DNA of 64,000 bases from Epiperipatus broadwayi (lineage: Eukaryota; Onychophora; Udeonychophora; Euonychophora; Peripatidae): NCBI GenBank assembly GCA_028023455.1, contig JAQFVV010012396.1:5060085-5124084 (forward strand). Direction: 5' to 3'. Position numbers and translations under genes: made by a program. A model generated the notes under the pieces. It saw only the letters and a list, made by a program, of their open reading frames with translations. It did not search any database and had not been told where the DNA came from. Positions 1 to 14,900 of the stretch are shown here, in pieces. How positions within the stretch are numbered: the first letter of the stretch is position 1; each line of letters starts with the position of its first letter.

Positions 1-120
1 AGAAAGTGTAAAACATTTAAAATTTGGAATGTAAAAATAATATTGAAAATAATGTAGACTAAAAGAATATCTAATAGATGTCTATGAAAAATATTTTATA
101 AAGACTGAAACCATAAAACA

Positions 121-3053
121 ATATATTGAAACAGTATTTTCCTATCCTCATATATGTTTCATCTATTTTTCCCTTACAGCTTTATCTGTGCCAGTTTTAA
201 ACTCTTTATGATTACATATATAAAGACGCCAACATGGTTATATATGTGTTACCATATAAATATGTGGATAAATGTCTATATCTTAGATTGCTATATTACA
301 GCAGGCATTTTATATTTTGAATTGCAAATTTTATTTCATTAAAAGAGTAAATTTACCAGTTTATGCATTAAAACTGCATGTATATATGTGTAATTCATGT
401 ACTACCATAATACATACATAGTGCAATATTATTTGATCATTTCTTATAATTTCTAATTTTAACTTAAAATTATTGTAAACAAGAATCATGCTATATGTAC
501 CGATGTTAGTATAGAATGAGATAGAAATCTAAAATTTTAATTTTGGCAATAATATTTTTCCCAAAATATATTTTTTTATAAACAAGATCTACTTAACTAA
601 AACTATTGCTAGGTCTTGAGGGATTAGAAATGATCTAATTTATTTACAAACATCCTGTTGGAAAACTGAAATAAAGATTTGAGTAGTTTTGGTAAATTAA
701 AATATAAAATCTTAAAAAGGTGCTAATAGATTGACTCACAGAAAACAATTTTGCTGTAAAATTAGTCTCATATCATGATCATATAAATAGGCTTTATTTT
801 ATTATTACCTATCTTATCATCTTACTCTGTGAAATTTTAAGGAAGTGTTGCCAATAGACTCCATGCCAGTTTAAATTTTGATATGACAGAGTAGAGGGCG
901 AGATTTGCTGTTTTCCTGCTGAGGAGATGGTGATCTCTAATCCTGTCCTATGTGACAACTGGCATATCATCATTATCATGGATATGGAAGATGTCATGCT
1001 TTCAACTTGCTGCAAGATAATCACTTAATTCATGCTGCTTATCAAGAGTGCTACTACACCTGATGCCTGGTGTGTCCCAAGCACAAGCTGCAAGAAGTTA
1101 GGTAACACCTTCCAAAACAATGTAGAAAGCTAAAATGAACTTTAAATGTTATAAATCTATTTAAAGCTAGTTTATAATGTAAAATGAAGACTCAAAATCT
1201 ACTTTTTAAACTCTCTCCTAAAGTAATATATAAAACGTGTATAATTCTTGCCTAAGACTATATCTGTAAACTTTAATTTACCTATTTTAATTTATAACAA
1301 CTGTAACCATTTGCTATTTAATATATGTATTACTGTAGTTATGCCTATATATTATTCTTTTTTATTTCCGTAAAAATTATTTATTAAATGTTATGATATG
1401 CCAGATGTCTTGAAATAGCAAGGCCTTTAATTGTGGATAAAGTTTTAGCAAAGATATGATAACTGATATCTTCATTCTAACAGATTTTAATAATGCTTAT
1501 TTAGCTCATTAGCATGCTGTTTCAAAATCCTATTATGTTGAAATAAGAACTGATTGTTCTATAAATTTGATTTAGTTTTATATTATTTAGTATCTAATAT
1601 GATTTGCACAATTAGGGTTATATGTTATAACTTTAGAGATCTGTTCAACAAAGTGATAAACTAGCCTTAAAGATAGTATTAACATATATTTATTAAGAGA
1701 ATTATTAATTGCCTGTTAAAAATACTTTGTCCCCTATAGTAAAATCTGACTTGAGATGCATATTAAGTATCTATTAAACTAAATTAATAATTTAGTTTTA
1801 GTCTTTTAATTAAAGCATGATTATGATGCTTATTTTAAGAAGTGAGTTCTATTAGTTATACAGATAGAAATTATCTGTTTTTAGGCACTGTAATTTAATT
1901 TATACATATTTGTATTTCACTTTACACATTGAGGGTGTGTTCTTACAAAATATGGATGCATCCATAATGTCTTGCTACATCCTTTAATAGGCTCACAGTG
2001 GAGGCTATCCCCACATACTTAGTTCAGGTAAGGCTAATTTTGTAGAACTTGAGCATGATAATCCAGATCCCATTTAATCTGGGTTTCCAAACTCAGAATG
2101 TTCATATTTTAATTGTAGCAAACTGTTCAGTCTTAGAGTACCACATATTTTGATATGGAATCCTATGAATAACTACCCACCTGTACCACAAAAATGTTAT
2201 TAATATTTAGGTCTGTACTATAGCAATATATGTTGATCTAAAGTAACCAGTTCTTTCCCTCATTAATTAATTATTCAGCATTAATTTAAAATTGATGAAT
2301 CATTGATTATTATACTGAACCTGCATCATCCCTGACCTCAATTATATGCCTGAATATTAAGGTATATATGTAAAAAGTAGCATATAAGTGCTGTAACTGT
2401 TATTATGTCTTTGGCTAGCACATTCACTTTTAAAATCAGCAACAATAATATAAGGATAGGGTTTTGAAATATTAACTGATATAGGCATAATTTCTTAACC
2501 ACATACAAACACACATCTATTTATTATATTATGATGAGCTATTTTGTAACTTAATTTAGTCTCATCTCTCTGTGTAACACTTGTGTGTGTTTGATCCCAC
2601 ATATTTAACATGTATAATTATTGTTTTTGTTTTATTGTTGATTTTGATTTATTAATAAATATATTTAAATTTATCTCATTTCCATTTCATTACTCATGAC
2701 CCAATTCCAATCCCAATTCATTTATTATATTAATTTTTATATGCATTATAGTTTTAAGTACTGATTTCTCCCTTAAATTAGTGTGTCATTAGTCCATTTA
2801 GACCTCTAGTTAGTCATTGTTAGTTAATTTTGAGTCTCATATATCTCCCTGTTCAGAGCCAGCTTGCAGATTAAATTAAGACCTATGTGCAACTGCAGAA
2901 ATGTCCTTCATGGGGTTTTAAGCCATAGAGCATTAGTGAATAGGTTGAAGTCTTGATCAAACCTGGGATCTAACCATTCCATTCAATTGGCTTTAATGTA
3001 TTTTTCCTGGACTCTAGGTTTTGTTACATGAAAATACAAATTTGACCATTACA
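121..3053 (-). repeat. Long dispersed non-coding repeat, copy 1
   Basis: Read on the minus strand, this segment matches the plus strand of 45,374-48,205 almost end to end at moderate divergence. Shared landmarks include the block around 600-630 (matching 47,795-47,825), the block around 840-960 (matching 47,430-47,590), 2,100-2,260 (matching 46,140-46,330) and 2,690-2,760 (matching 45,650-45,730). The minus-strand start is TGTAATGGTCAA at 3,053. The far end, near 121-245, also matches a fragment at 57,085-57,235. No coding frame survives and short open frames differ between copies, so the unit looks non-coding. A TG start would suit a solo long terminal repeat, but no matching CA end or flanking duplication was found, so the class is undetermined. 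Confidence 0.8.
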
Positions 3054-3099
3054 ATCAATATATATATATATATAAAGAGAGATTGTAATGGACAGTCAG
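3042..3099. repeat. Head-to-head repeat termini around a TA microsatellite
   Basis: The start of copy 1 (minus strand, from 3,053) faces a second, outward-reading TGTAATGGACAGTCAG at 3,084-3,099 on the plus strand. The two share TGTAATGG and are separated by about 30 bp of TA repeat. This forms an imperfect palindrome. It may mark two elements inserted next to each other in opposite orientation, though sequence to the right of 3,100 was not matched to the family. Confidence 0.5.
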
Positions 3100-6000
3100 C
3101 ACATCGATAACTAATAACTGAGAGTGTCACTAGACGTATAGTATAGAATATTTTATCAAGAGACATTATATGAAGTTTACTGGTGAGAATCTTAATTATA
3201 AATGCTTACACAGCTACATCATTATGAATAAATACCTAATATTACCTCTAGGTCACATAGAATAGAAATTTTTTAGAAACCAATTAGCAAATCAGACAAT
3301 AGTAAACAAATGCTAAAACTAATCTAATAACAGCAGAATGAATTTTATTAATCATTCCTGCATAAATACTATATCTTGTATTGTGGAGTGAAGTATTCAT
3401 TTATTATTATTTAACACTCACAGAAGACACATGCACAATTAGCTTGAAAGGCTGATCTTTGAATGTATACAATTGTATGCATAGCGTCATATAAAAATAA
3501 ATGCTTATTTACTTAAATAAAATCTAAAATATTCAAATACAAAATATTTCTTACATTTTTTCTTAAAACATTTCTTTAGAAGAAAGATTTATTTAACTTA
3601 AACTAAATTTTGATTATTAAATTCATGCCTACTATTTAAAACTCTTTAGGTGGAAAAAAAACTTAAAAAGTGAAAGTGATTTTTCTGTCATCCTGAATAT
3701 TTAAAGATATAAACTATTATACTTGACTAAATTTTAAAATAACTTTATCAAAGATAATGGAAATTGTCAATAGCATTTACACCATTAAAAATATTTTAAA
3801 AGCATACCATGATATATTAAATACACTGAACATTAAATATTATAAAGTGTAAATCATAAAACTAATTTAACATTCAAGATGAATAAAATAAATACATAAA
3901 ATCATATATATCAAATTATAAATTGTATGACCTCTAAATCTTACTGGCTTGGTAATCAGCATTTTAAAAGTTTATTAAATTATTTATAAAGTAAATAAGC
4001 TGATTATCTTCAGTTCAAGTTATGGCTGGAACATAGGTACCTTTTTGAAGAGAACTCTTTAATGGTGTACTAATGAAATCTTTTCATATGATTTTCAAAT
4101 CTTAGTCACAATTAGTTTTTATGTTTCAATGTTTTGTCTTGAAAAATCACTTCTTTTTAACTGCAGTTTAATCTATGTGAAACTGGTTGGCACAGTAATG
4201 GATCCAATTCAGAAAGCAGAGTTCAACAATTTGATGGTTGTGGGACTCATATCAGAATGAAGTTCTTTGGTAGCTTATTAGCAGAATATACTTGTTAGTT
4301 CAATTGTTTGGCAAAGTTCTTGGTAATATCTGTTACCAGCAATAAGTCATGATGGATGATGAGCAGAGATAATAACAAAAGACCAATGACAAAAAGACAA
4401 AATTATTGTTCAAGTCTGGCCAGTAATTATTTTTAACCACCCACATTTACAGATTTCTATAGATAAATAAAGAAAATGTTTACAGATAACAACTAATTAT
4501 TGTAATCCCTAAAATTATGTTGAATTGATATTTTAAAACCTTTTCTAAACTTGAAACAAAGCTCAAAAGAAATATATTTTCAAAGAATTTCATTTAATAA
4601 TGAGATAAACTATTTTATCAAACTTTTCTAAATTAATTTCATTCTTTATTTAGATTTAATTAAACATTGTTTCTAGAACATAAATTTTTCTAAAAACAAA
4701 TTTATTTAATTAAAATAAATTCATTTCTTAATCTTTTAAAACAATTTAAAATTGACTAAAATTTTATTTTACTAAGAGACCTTTATTGATGTGTGAGCAT
4801 GCTTATAATAGAAACTTAAATTTGATAAATATACATTTATTTTGTAAAACCTAAATTTTAATTTATAATTGAAAATTACTCTTAATTTTAAATGTAAAAT
4901 ATAAATTAATATAGACTGTGATCTATTTTAATGTATATGTGTGCATGTAAATTCAATGACAGCAGTCAACACTTAATATCAATATTAATGACAATTAACA
5001 ATCTCAGTCTGTTGTCATGGCAATCTCCTTTTAACAATGAAGGTGGAAATCTACCTTTATTTATGGACTAATATGTTTATATAGACACAAAATATTGCAA
5101 CTGACCACAGAGAGTGAAATTATAGATACAAAGAAATTTAAATAAAACTCATTTAACAACAGATTAATGACAGATTGGCGTTGTCAATTGTAATTGATAT
5201 TGGTATTCTTTAACTTAAAATTCTTTAAGACAACATTATTGGAAAGAAAATGAAAAAGGGTATATGTTAATAACATAAAACAATGGATAGTATTAGAAAT
5301 TAATAAGATTCAAATAATAATGAACATGGGACTTTAATGGTCGCCAATTTTTTATTCAGAGAAAAGCTTCAAAGAAAAAAAGAAAATATATTCATGTTAC
5401 TTAAATTGCAATTTTTGTATTATTTTTTATCTTTCTTTTTTATTATTATTCTTAGTGGCCCATATAGTATTATCTCTGTGCATCTATACCAATTTAATCT
5501 GGCATTATATTTACAAAAATTATTTTGCATTTCTATTAATTTTTTTCACATATAATTCAAATTTCATCACCATTTTTGGCTTAACCTCCATCTGACTATT
5601 AAAAAACAATTAGTCTATATTCTACTAGTCTGTCACTCATGCAACTGACATTTATAAAATGTTAAAATAAATTTCACTCTAAAACAAAATCTTCATATAA
5701 TAAAATAGTGTTAATTTCATTAACAAAAAAAAAAAATATTGGATATACTTTACTTTTTCTTCATAATATACTGCTTTCCTTTTTCTCATTTTATTTCCAA
5801 CAGTGTCTTTTTAATCACAGCAGCTTCATTCGGTGTGATTGATTGAGAATACAATTAATAAGTATGTCTGAATCAGAACTAAATGTTTCAGCATCTATTC
5901 TCAACTGAATAAAACAAATATTTTTTAAGAATAAATCTCAATTCATTTAATTGAACGGTATTGTTTAATATGTCACTAAAAGTAAAAAAATGTCACAAGA

Positions 6001-8179
6001 CCTCCCAAGTAACTAGTGATATATTACGTTCATTTTTAGAATTCATGCATCATATTTCATTATCTGCATCCATAAATATTCACCAGCATAAAACTACAAC
6101 ATTTTACTTGTATTTAATTTAATTATAAACTATCAGACTACCTAAAAATAAATTCCCAACTTACTATCATTTTTCTCTTGACTATGTAATAATTTTCTAC
6201 CCCATTTACAGCTATTATTATCTTATTTGTTTCCTATTACATTTTTGTTCTTTTTATTGGCTTATTCTTTTGGCTAGAATATTGCTATGATAAAAGTAGA
6301 TAGTCATTATTAAAAAAGAGTCATGTCTTTTCTTTATATATAAAAGTAGTTAATTACATGAAGTTTATGGCATTTTTTAATTTGTCATCAAAAGGCTTTC
6401 CTGCATCCCTCAGCAAAAGCAGTGAAGAAGACTGCTTTTCAAGTTAATCAAATGTTTTATGGTGAGAATAAATGTTTTACTTAAATTGAGAATGAGTATG
6501 GTATATTTACATTTACATTATTGATAAAATTGGATAACTTTTGATTAATTCATTTTAATTTTTTTTATGTTGATGAGTTTCTTTATTCATTAGCAATTTT
6601 TAAACATCAATATCTTGTAGTAACTTTCAGCTAGTTATAAAACTAATTATCTCATTATTTACTCATCAAGTTTATATATTATTTTTATAATTAGATGACT
6701 AATTATCACATAACTAATATACTTCTTATTTGAAGAAAAAAAAAGTTGATTTATGTTTTTTTCATTAGTAAAGTTAATTAACAGTTTGCAAAATCTGTGT
6801 TCTGTAATTAAAATGATATTAATGTCTTTGGCATATGTCAAAGATGAAAAGAGTTTATCGGTCAGTCAGAAACAGTAATTTAACTTTTGTTTTATTAAAC
6901 TAATAATTTATTTGTTAGAAAAAGAAATAATGTCAAATTAATGAATTTTAACTGAACTGACAAAGTTACATCTATTTTTAATTTTCTTTTTATTAGTGAT
7001 TTATTTAACTGCAAAAATTGTAAACAAAAACGCAAAACTTATTTTGTTACGATGAAACAACAAATATAATAAGCTTAGTATATTCCAAATTTTTTTTTAA
7101 AACAATTTACTTTACTCATATATAACTTAATTTATTTTATAGATTTATATTGGTTGCAGTATAAAAGCTGAATCTTCAAAATAAACTTCATACTAGAACT
7201 ATTTTCATTTGTAGGCCACATCTTTATGTAATCATAAATTTTTGCAAAATAACTTTCAAATTAATTGCTCGTGAGGTCACGTGACGTACTCATGAATTTT
7301 TGCCTCTACCAGTTACAATGGTTTCAATTTTAACGTAATATATTAAATATGCATATTCAAATACAAAAAGATAAATTTAGCCATAATCTAACTTTACCTG
7401 TAGTTGAGATCTAAATTTTTAGTCCATGATTAATTATAATACTTCCGTTAATTAATTTGCTTTTATAAAAATAAATAAACAGAATGAGAATAATTTGATC
7501 TGTCAGCTCTAATCTTTATGTTTTCATTTCAGATCTAAAAAAGTCATGTCATATTTTATTATGATGTAATGTTATAATTATACTGAAAATGGCAATATAT
7601 GCAATATATTGGGAAAAAATATATAATTTTTTTAAAAAAAAAACAGATGAAAAATAAAAGAAGTTTGAATATAAGGTCTAAAATAACATGTGTTTAAGAA
7701 TGATGATAATATATTTTTCAAATGATCTTCTAGAATGATAGTTTTTTCAAGAGTTTTTTGACAGTAATTAAACAAAAAAAAATTGATTACTATCAGATAC
7801 AGCTTGTTTTTGTGGTCAATCTGTGGGTATGTACTATGTTCTTTGCCTGAAAGAAATTAGCAGTAACTAGGTAATAGAATACTATAACCAAGTGACAATA
7901 CTTGATTACTGACATTGATAGCATTTACCACAAATTTTAATAAACTATTTACATTACTAAAATATATATATGTTTATTTAACCAATAAAAAATGACTGTA
8001 GTAGCTAATATTAATTTTATTATAAAGCAAATAGTATTGATATTATATGATGTATTGGTGATAAAATATTAAATAAAATATTAATATTTTTTTAGTTTAT
8101 TTGTTCCTACATTTCTATCACTTTTTTATTATTCTAACTAAACATTAAGGCTATCTGAATGTTTTGTGATGATGGTGAT
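3100..8179. other. AT-rich DNA without recognisable gene
   Basis: Long A and T runs and short accidental frames only. One local exception is at about 7,268-7,292, where a small cluster of CpGs contains the palindrome GTCACGTGAC, identical to the E-box type known from MiT/TFE (CLEAR) sites. With no gene nearby it is only a motif match. No RNA gene, coding exon or element boundary was recognised. Confidence 0.6.
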
Positions 8180-8900
8180 TTAGTTGTATTTTTATATTGG
8201 ACTATTTTCATATTCTAATATAAGTATTGAATGTTTTTAGAAAAATTTAACTTTATTTAAATATTCCAAATGCATTCAACTGTTAGTAATAGCACATCAA
8301 ACAGGTTAATATATGCACAATTTTTCAAGGAGTATTATTTTCCCCTCCTTCAGGTGCCACTGGCCTGACCAGTGACAGTACTAGCATGGGATTTGAACTT
8401 GGACCATTATATTCTTGAGTACTGAATTTTAAAGTAATTCTCAGTTGGTTAGAGTCTTATATTAAACTTCAATACTCAAGAATCTAAGGGTCCAGGTTCA
8501 AATCCCATGCAGTACTGTCATTGGCCAGCCAGCAACATCTGAAGAAGAGAGAAAAATAATACTGGTAATTAAGAATCTAAGGATCCAGGTTCAAATCACA
8601 TGTTAGTACTGCCACTGGCCAGGCCATAAATACTTGAAAAAAAGAAGAGAATAATACCTCTATTCAAGAATCTAAGGGTCCAGGTTCAAATCCCATAATA
8701 GTACTATCACTGGTCATACCAGCAATAACTGAAGAAGAGACAATAATACCTCTTGAAAAATCATGCATATACTAACCTGTTTTATGTGTTATTATTAATA
8801 GTTGAATGTATTTGGAATATTTAAATAAAGTTATTTTTTTCTAAAGGCATTCAATACTCATATTAGATGACAGAAATAGTCCAATACAAAAATACAATTA
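8180..8900. mobile_element. Foldback element with tRNA-like internal units
   Basis: The outer arms, about 8,180-8,360 and 8,740-8,900, are inverted copies of each other over roughly 160 bp with few mismatches. Inside are three direct copies of a ~95-bp unit (about 8,470-8,562, 8,563-8,658, 8,659-8,752), each containing a pol III B-box-like GGTTCAAATCC or close variant. A fourth copy lies inverted at about 8,341-8,430. An A-box-like TCAGTTGGTTAGAG sits at 8,441-8,454, 54 bp before the first B-box, which is tRNA-like spacing. There is no protein-coding frame, so the element would depend on proteins from elsewhere. It may be a foldback/MITE that captured a SINE, or a SINE array that became palindromic. 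Confidence 0.75.
8441..8505 (+). promoter_or_regulatory. Candidate tRNA-type internal promoter (A and B boxes)
   Basis: TCAGTTGGTTAGAG at 8,441-8,454 resembles the A box and GGTTCAAATCC at 8,495-8,505 the B box of tRNA genes. The sequence between does not fold into a clean tRNA and no intact acceptor stem was found, so this is read as a tRNA-derived SINE head rather than a working tRNA gene. Confidence 0.5.
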
Positions 8901-11900
8901 TGGTTCTCTACTTTAAAAATTTTATTAGTTTTTAATTGATTATTTTTCTATTTTTAAATGAAGACTTTTCATTATTTAACATTTACATTTATTGCTTATA
9001 TCACAATGGCATTATATATTTCACACTCAATGCTATAATTATTTTTATATATTTTAAATATAAAATTAAAAATGAATAAAAAGTATAGTATGAAATAGAA
9101 AACATTTTGGCTTTTTTTTACAGTTTATTTTATCTGCCAGAGTAATCTGCCCAGCAATAAATAACTTTATTAATTCACTTCAAGATATTATTTTAATAAT
9201 ATTATATTTCAAGAGCGATTTTATTCAAGAAAATTGTAAATGTTAATTACTTTTATAATAGTTGTTAATTAGGTTGGTTTTGCAGTCACAACTAAAATCT
9301 ATATTTTACATCTATTATTCATATATATCATCTTATGTAAACATAGGTAATCAATAAGCATCAGATAGAAGTCTCAACTAGATTCCAGATATCTACTTCA
9401 TTATCCAATGTTTTTATTTAATGTAAGCTAATTGCCAGATTCTAGTTTGATGATGTGATTGTTCCTACTATTCTGTACCCATTGTTTTTGATATCTATGT
9501 AGTTTGTTCTAGATTTATAAAGTTAATTCATCATCATTATAAGCAGTCACTGATAAATGTATTTGCTGTTCTAACTAAAAAAAAAGCCAATAATAATTTG
9601 TTAAAAGTAAGACAAACAAAAAAAAAATAAGAAAAGATTGGAATCAGAATTGTTGTGCTTATAATTAATAGGTAAAAATGTGGTTGTACCAACACACTCT
9701 ACCACCATAGGGGTATTCTAGGTTATCATTACTTATTTTTTGTTTTTATAAATAAATGGGAATAAAAAAAATTAACTGAGTAAAGAAAGAGAAATAAAAA
9801 GTGAAAACAAACTTTAATCACATAAACATTATTAACTGTTAACATAAAGCGTATTTAAAAAAATTGTAAATAGCAAACATGACTACAGGAATGTAAAAAG
9901 AAAAAAAAATTAAGAATCATTTTTAATTTATATATTTACACACCAAAAACAATATCATATAACTATGCTAGCTCATGTTAATAACAGTAATTCATTATCA
10001 TTGACATCTTGTAATCAGTGATTAATCATGATTACTTAGGTAGCTCTAAAGTTGAGTGGTGTAGAATGTAGTACTGCATTTAATTAATGCTTTGTTTATA
10101 AAAAGTCTCTGATAATAAAATATAAAACTGTAAGTAGTTACTATAAAACCAAGGCTACTTTATTAGTCTTTTCCCATAAAGCTACAGTTAACAAGAATTA
10201 CTTACAAAGCTTGCCAACAACTTAGTGATGAAAGTTTACATTTTTTCATTCTTATATTATTTTCGAACTAAAAATAGTTAGTTAATTGTTTGGTGATCAA
10301 TGTGGAATTTATACACTAGCTATTGGCTAGTTGTTACATTATAATTTTTTTTATTTTATTCAAAATTATATATATAGACCCCCTCCCCCAATTTACTGCA
10401 TATTTTTATTGTCCATTGTTCAAAATTATGTACAAAATATATTTTCCATAATTGCAAAAATATAATTGGATAACTCTCACGGTATTTTTAAGCCTTTAAA
10501 GAAAATAGTGAAATACTAATTACTGATTTTATTAAAGGATATCATAGCATTGTGGTTATGAGGTATCTATGCAAGGAAAATACATAGTGGAAAATTAAAA
10601 TTTTAAAAATCAAATTATAAAACTTAGCATATTTGATCAAGAAATTCAATAACAAATATTTTTAGCAGATGTGGTATATCTCCATGGCCTTATAATAAAT
10701 AAAACAATAGAGAATCATCAAATAAGGATGTTAGAGTTATTGTCATCTTTGCAGTGCCAAAAATGTCTCTCTACTAATTGGTCATTAAAATATAAATGTT
10801 AAAAAATAACTTCAAAACATTAGCAAATAGCATCCAAGAAAACCTACATTTCTACAGAAATTAAATAAATATTATTACTGCTAAAAATATGCATATTAAT
10901 AGTTAAAATGTCAAATTTTCATCTACTATTATTTTCAGTAATGAAACTATTTTGTTATGGAAATAATGAGTTAAATTGATGACTCTCTACTCATTTCAGC
11001 ATGATCTATACATTTAAGACACTGGTTTAAAGAAAGAACAGTTATTCTTTTCTGTAGATGAGATTAACTTATAAAACAATTTATAATATTTTAATTTGCA
11101 AAGCGCAGATAGTTGAAAACTGAAATAAATTGAGATACTGCAAAATCTCTAGTGCTCATTATAACACTTATCTGACAGCCATTCAGATGACATGATAGCT
11201 GTCCAAACAAAATCCAAACCTAAACACACAACAAAGATTTTATGAGAAAAGGGTGGCCACCATTTTTCTACTTTTCTTTCTATATATCTAAGCCAGTCAT
11301 AAGTATTTAGGTTTGAAAGCTTGAAACTTTAAATATCTTCACAATTAACTCACTGAGTCATGGATGTAATCTTTCCAAAATCAGAAGTAAAATGATTTAT
11401 ATGGTAATTTTGGGTTTTGACTTATGGACAGCATACCAATACCTCGTGTAATAAATTTTCCCATTAAATAATACTAACTAAGCATTCATTTATCTATGAA
11501 TACTGGATGACTAACTTGAAAAATTCTCTACTATATCTGATCACAGTAATCAAAGAAATGTTAAATCATATTAATCACAATAAGCATCACAATAATTAAA
11601 GATCCATTGCATTTAAAGTGTTATATAATCAATTAAAGTGCAACTAAATCTTTAATCCTATCAATCTCGATAACTCTTTCAAAACCCAGACACTTTCCCA
11701 ACTAATTTTGCAGAATATCAACTAAATGTTCATTGATAATAGTGAAAATAAAGCACTGAAGATCACATGGATGTAATAGTAATTTATTTTAAAACATTTT
11801 TTATTCTGTTTTGTTTCTACAACTATCTTTAGATTGCTTCTATGATGACCAAAATATAAGCCTGGGATGAATAATTTATTTGTTTGTTTGTTTTTTAAAG

Positions 11901-14900
11901 TTAACAACTTTTTTATTTTGTAAACTTTTTTTTATTTACAACAAAATCATTTCAATATCTCCTAATCTGAACTCCTCTTTATTGTTATATTATAAAATTA
12001 AAGTTGATATCACATAAATAACATTTTTACTACAAAATAGCCTATCATTTATTTGATTTTTAAGTTTCACGGTGCTTCATTCATTATTGTGATGATGGGG
12101 TCCATCTGTTTCATTGCAGATCATTTTTCTATCAATGTCAATTTTTTCAAGACAAACATTTTTTTTAATAAATCATATCATCTCATAGTATGATTAAAAA
12201 CAATATTAATTGCTATTTTGAATAAAAGTCCAGGACTAATCTGAAGGATTATTTATTTGTTCATCTTTCTTGCTGTTCATTATATTTTTACACTTTTGAT
12301 TGCACTACAATTTATAAGCATTAACTATCCCCCAATTCACTCAGATTAACTGGTCCTTATGCTTTTCTTGTACTATTAGCTTGGTTGTCTATGGATTAAT
12401 TCCTTAAAAGAAAAATTCTAATTTTGCTTATGACCTATATATATATATATAGTTCAATCAATCTAATTCCAACCTCAGGGTATGTGTTTTTCCAGATTAA
12501 TATTTTGCTGACTGAAATCAAATTTATGAAGATATTTTTTCAATAATACTATTATTTGCTATGCTACTATTACCATATCCAACTTTCACATTTATTGAGC
12601 AATATATATGAAAATCCATAGTTTGAACAATACTGATCTCAATTTTTAAAGTTATATTCCTATACCTAAAGTTAATTTTCAGAATTTGAATCCCATATCA
12701 TATCTATCCATTTTCAAAGTGTGATTAACTGAACAAATGTTGAATTTGTATGCCTTTTATGTGACCATGGAATGCTCTATATAAAGTTAAATCTAAAATA
12801 GAATATACTTTTTTAATCCATTCATTTAATACTATGTTATGCCTTCATTTTATTTGTTTAAAGATATCTTTACCATTAAGGATATCATTCAATTTTCTAT
12901 GCTTTTAAATTCTAACCAGATTTTTACTTAGCAAAAGTGTTAAATATGGATTTTACTTTTTCTAAAATATTTTCCACTAAAAAATATGAATACGAATCAA
13001 TAAAGATAATAAAAAATATTTCTATATTGTTTCCTTTTAAAAAAAAATTGTAATAACAATTAAACATAAATGCATATTAAATATGTATATTTTTATGACT
13101 ATTTTTTTTCGAAAATAATTAGAATGAATCTATTGAATTAATTCATCAGTACCGCTAAAGTACGCATTATTTGAAATTTTTTTTTTTTTTTTTAATATAA
13201 GAAATAAATGGAAATATTAAAACAACAGAAAATGTAGGAAAGTTTTTAAAAAAACTTTTTACAATAAAACTGAAGCTTTAAAAAAAAAAAAGATTATAAA
13301 TCTATTAATAGTTTTCAAAACACATGCTTCGTAACTTAAAAAAAAATACTAAAATTTTGATTCATTTTATTTAAATATTTTAATAAGATTAAGAATTATT
13401 ATAACAATGCTATTAATAACAAAATTTATTAATATTATTTTACTTACAAAATTAAAATAAATTCTTAACTAGTTATAAAAGATATTGTTATTAAAACAGA
13501 AATGGTGATCATGTGATGTTTATTGGCATAAAAGATACTGGTTTGAGATTAATGTTTGGATTGTTTCCCAAATTAAAAAAAAAAGAAGGGCAATTTGAAT
13601 GTTAATTAATGTTATGCTTTCAACATATAACACCTATTATCGAAATCCAAATCCAAATTTCATATTTTTTTTATATTACTAAGGATCCTCACCCCCCCTC
13701 CCTAAAAAAACGACTTCGAATTTTGTTAGCCAATAGTTTTTAAGCAATTTGATTAGTTATTTAATATTGTTTAATAAAAAAATATTTTGACTATTTTAAT
13801 ATAGAATTCCAAGACAGCCTGAATTGGTTAGATAAAAAAAATCTAATAGTTTATTGCTCAGAAGTTTATTTTAAAAATGTAATGCCCAGAAATCCCAGAA
13901 CTGGAGCTATGATCCATGAACTTTGAGTTCCAAAATTTATTATTTCATCACTGCATTAAACAATGAAAGGTATTTGGCCAGATGAATAATGATATAATCT
14001 GTAATGTTATACATTATATACTCTTTATAAATAGTAAAAGCAATGTCATATACGATTAAAATTTTGTCCTTAATTATTTTTAATTCATTGAAAAATTAAA
14101 TTTTGCTAAAATTCAGTTGACCTCCCAAGTAGCATAGTAATATTAAACAATTTTTAGAGAAAAAAATACTGTTTATAAAATGGTTGTTAATGTAAGTATT
14201 TCAGTCATCAATATCTTAGATAACTCTTGATAACTATAAGTTTTTTAATAGACTTATCATCTTATAAAGAATAGGTTAAGGTAAATGGTATTAAAATGAT
14301 AATCAATGTCACAGTATTATCAGCGATGATGTTTTATCGTCTTGTTGTAATACAATATTACATTGATCTTAAGTCTATCTCACACAGAAAATATAATATA
14401 TATGTGTTAAGAGAATTCATTGTGTAGTTACAGTCCAGTTGTATTTTCACCTGAATTTAAAACTAGTAAGGTTAGAGCTTGGATTTTTTTTTTCATGTTT
14501 CATTCTCCTTAGGGTTTTTTTTTCAGATAGCTTAGTGATCATGAATTTGATAGCTATACAATGTTGGTCAGAAAATGGGTCTCTAGCAATTCTTAATTGA
14601 ATAGTAAAACAGGAATAAATCACCCAAATCCTGATCTAATTAGTAAGAATAGTGTTCAATATATTCTTCTTCACTGTTTTTTTAATGAGAATCTTTTGTA
14701 AAAACTTTTTCTCTGCAACTGTGCTGTTTAAAGGTTTATATGTATATAGTAATAGCTGAGGGATTTTGACATTAATTCATCAATTTTTTGTTAATCATAG
14801 GAACTGAATACAATTATTAAAAATGTTTATACATAATGTTTACATCTTTATATTTAAAAGTTGATATTTATAAAATATATTTAAAATTAATGGGTAGATG

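Noticed and set aside
154-342. 62-codon frame similar to a 60-codon frame at 57,065-57,247
   Set aside because: Both lie in the end segment of the long repeat family; similarity is at DNA level and both extend out of the shared region.
809-1024. 71-codon minus-strand frame similar to the 94-codon plus-strand frame at 47,402-47,686
   Set aside because: The similarity reflects the shared repeat; the copies differ in frame and stops, so no conserved protein is supported.
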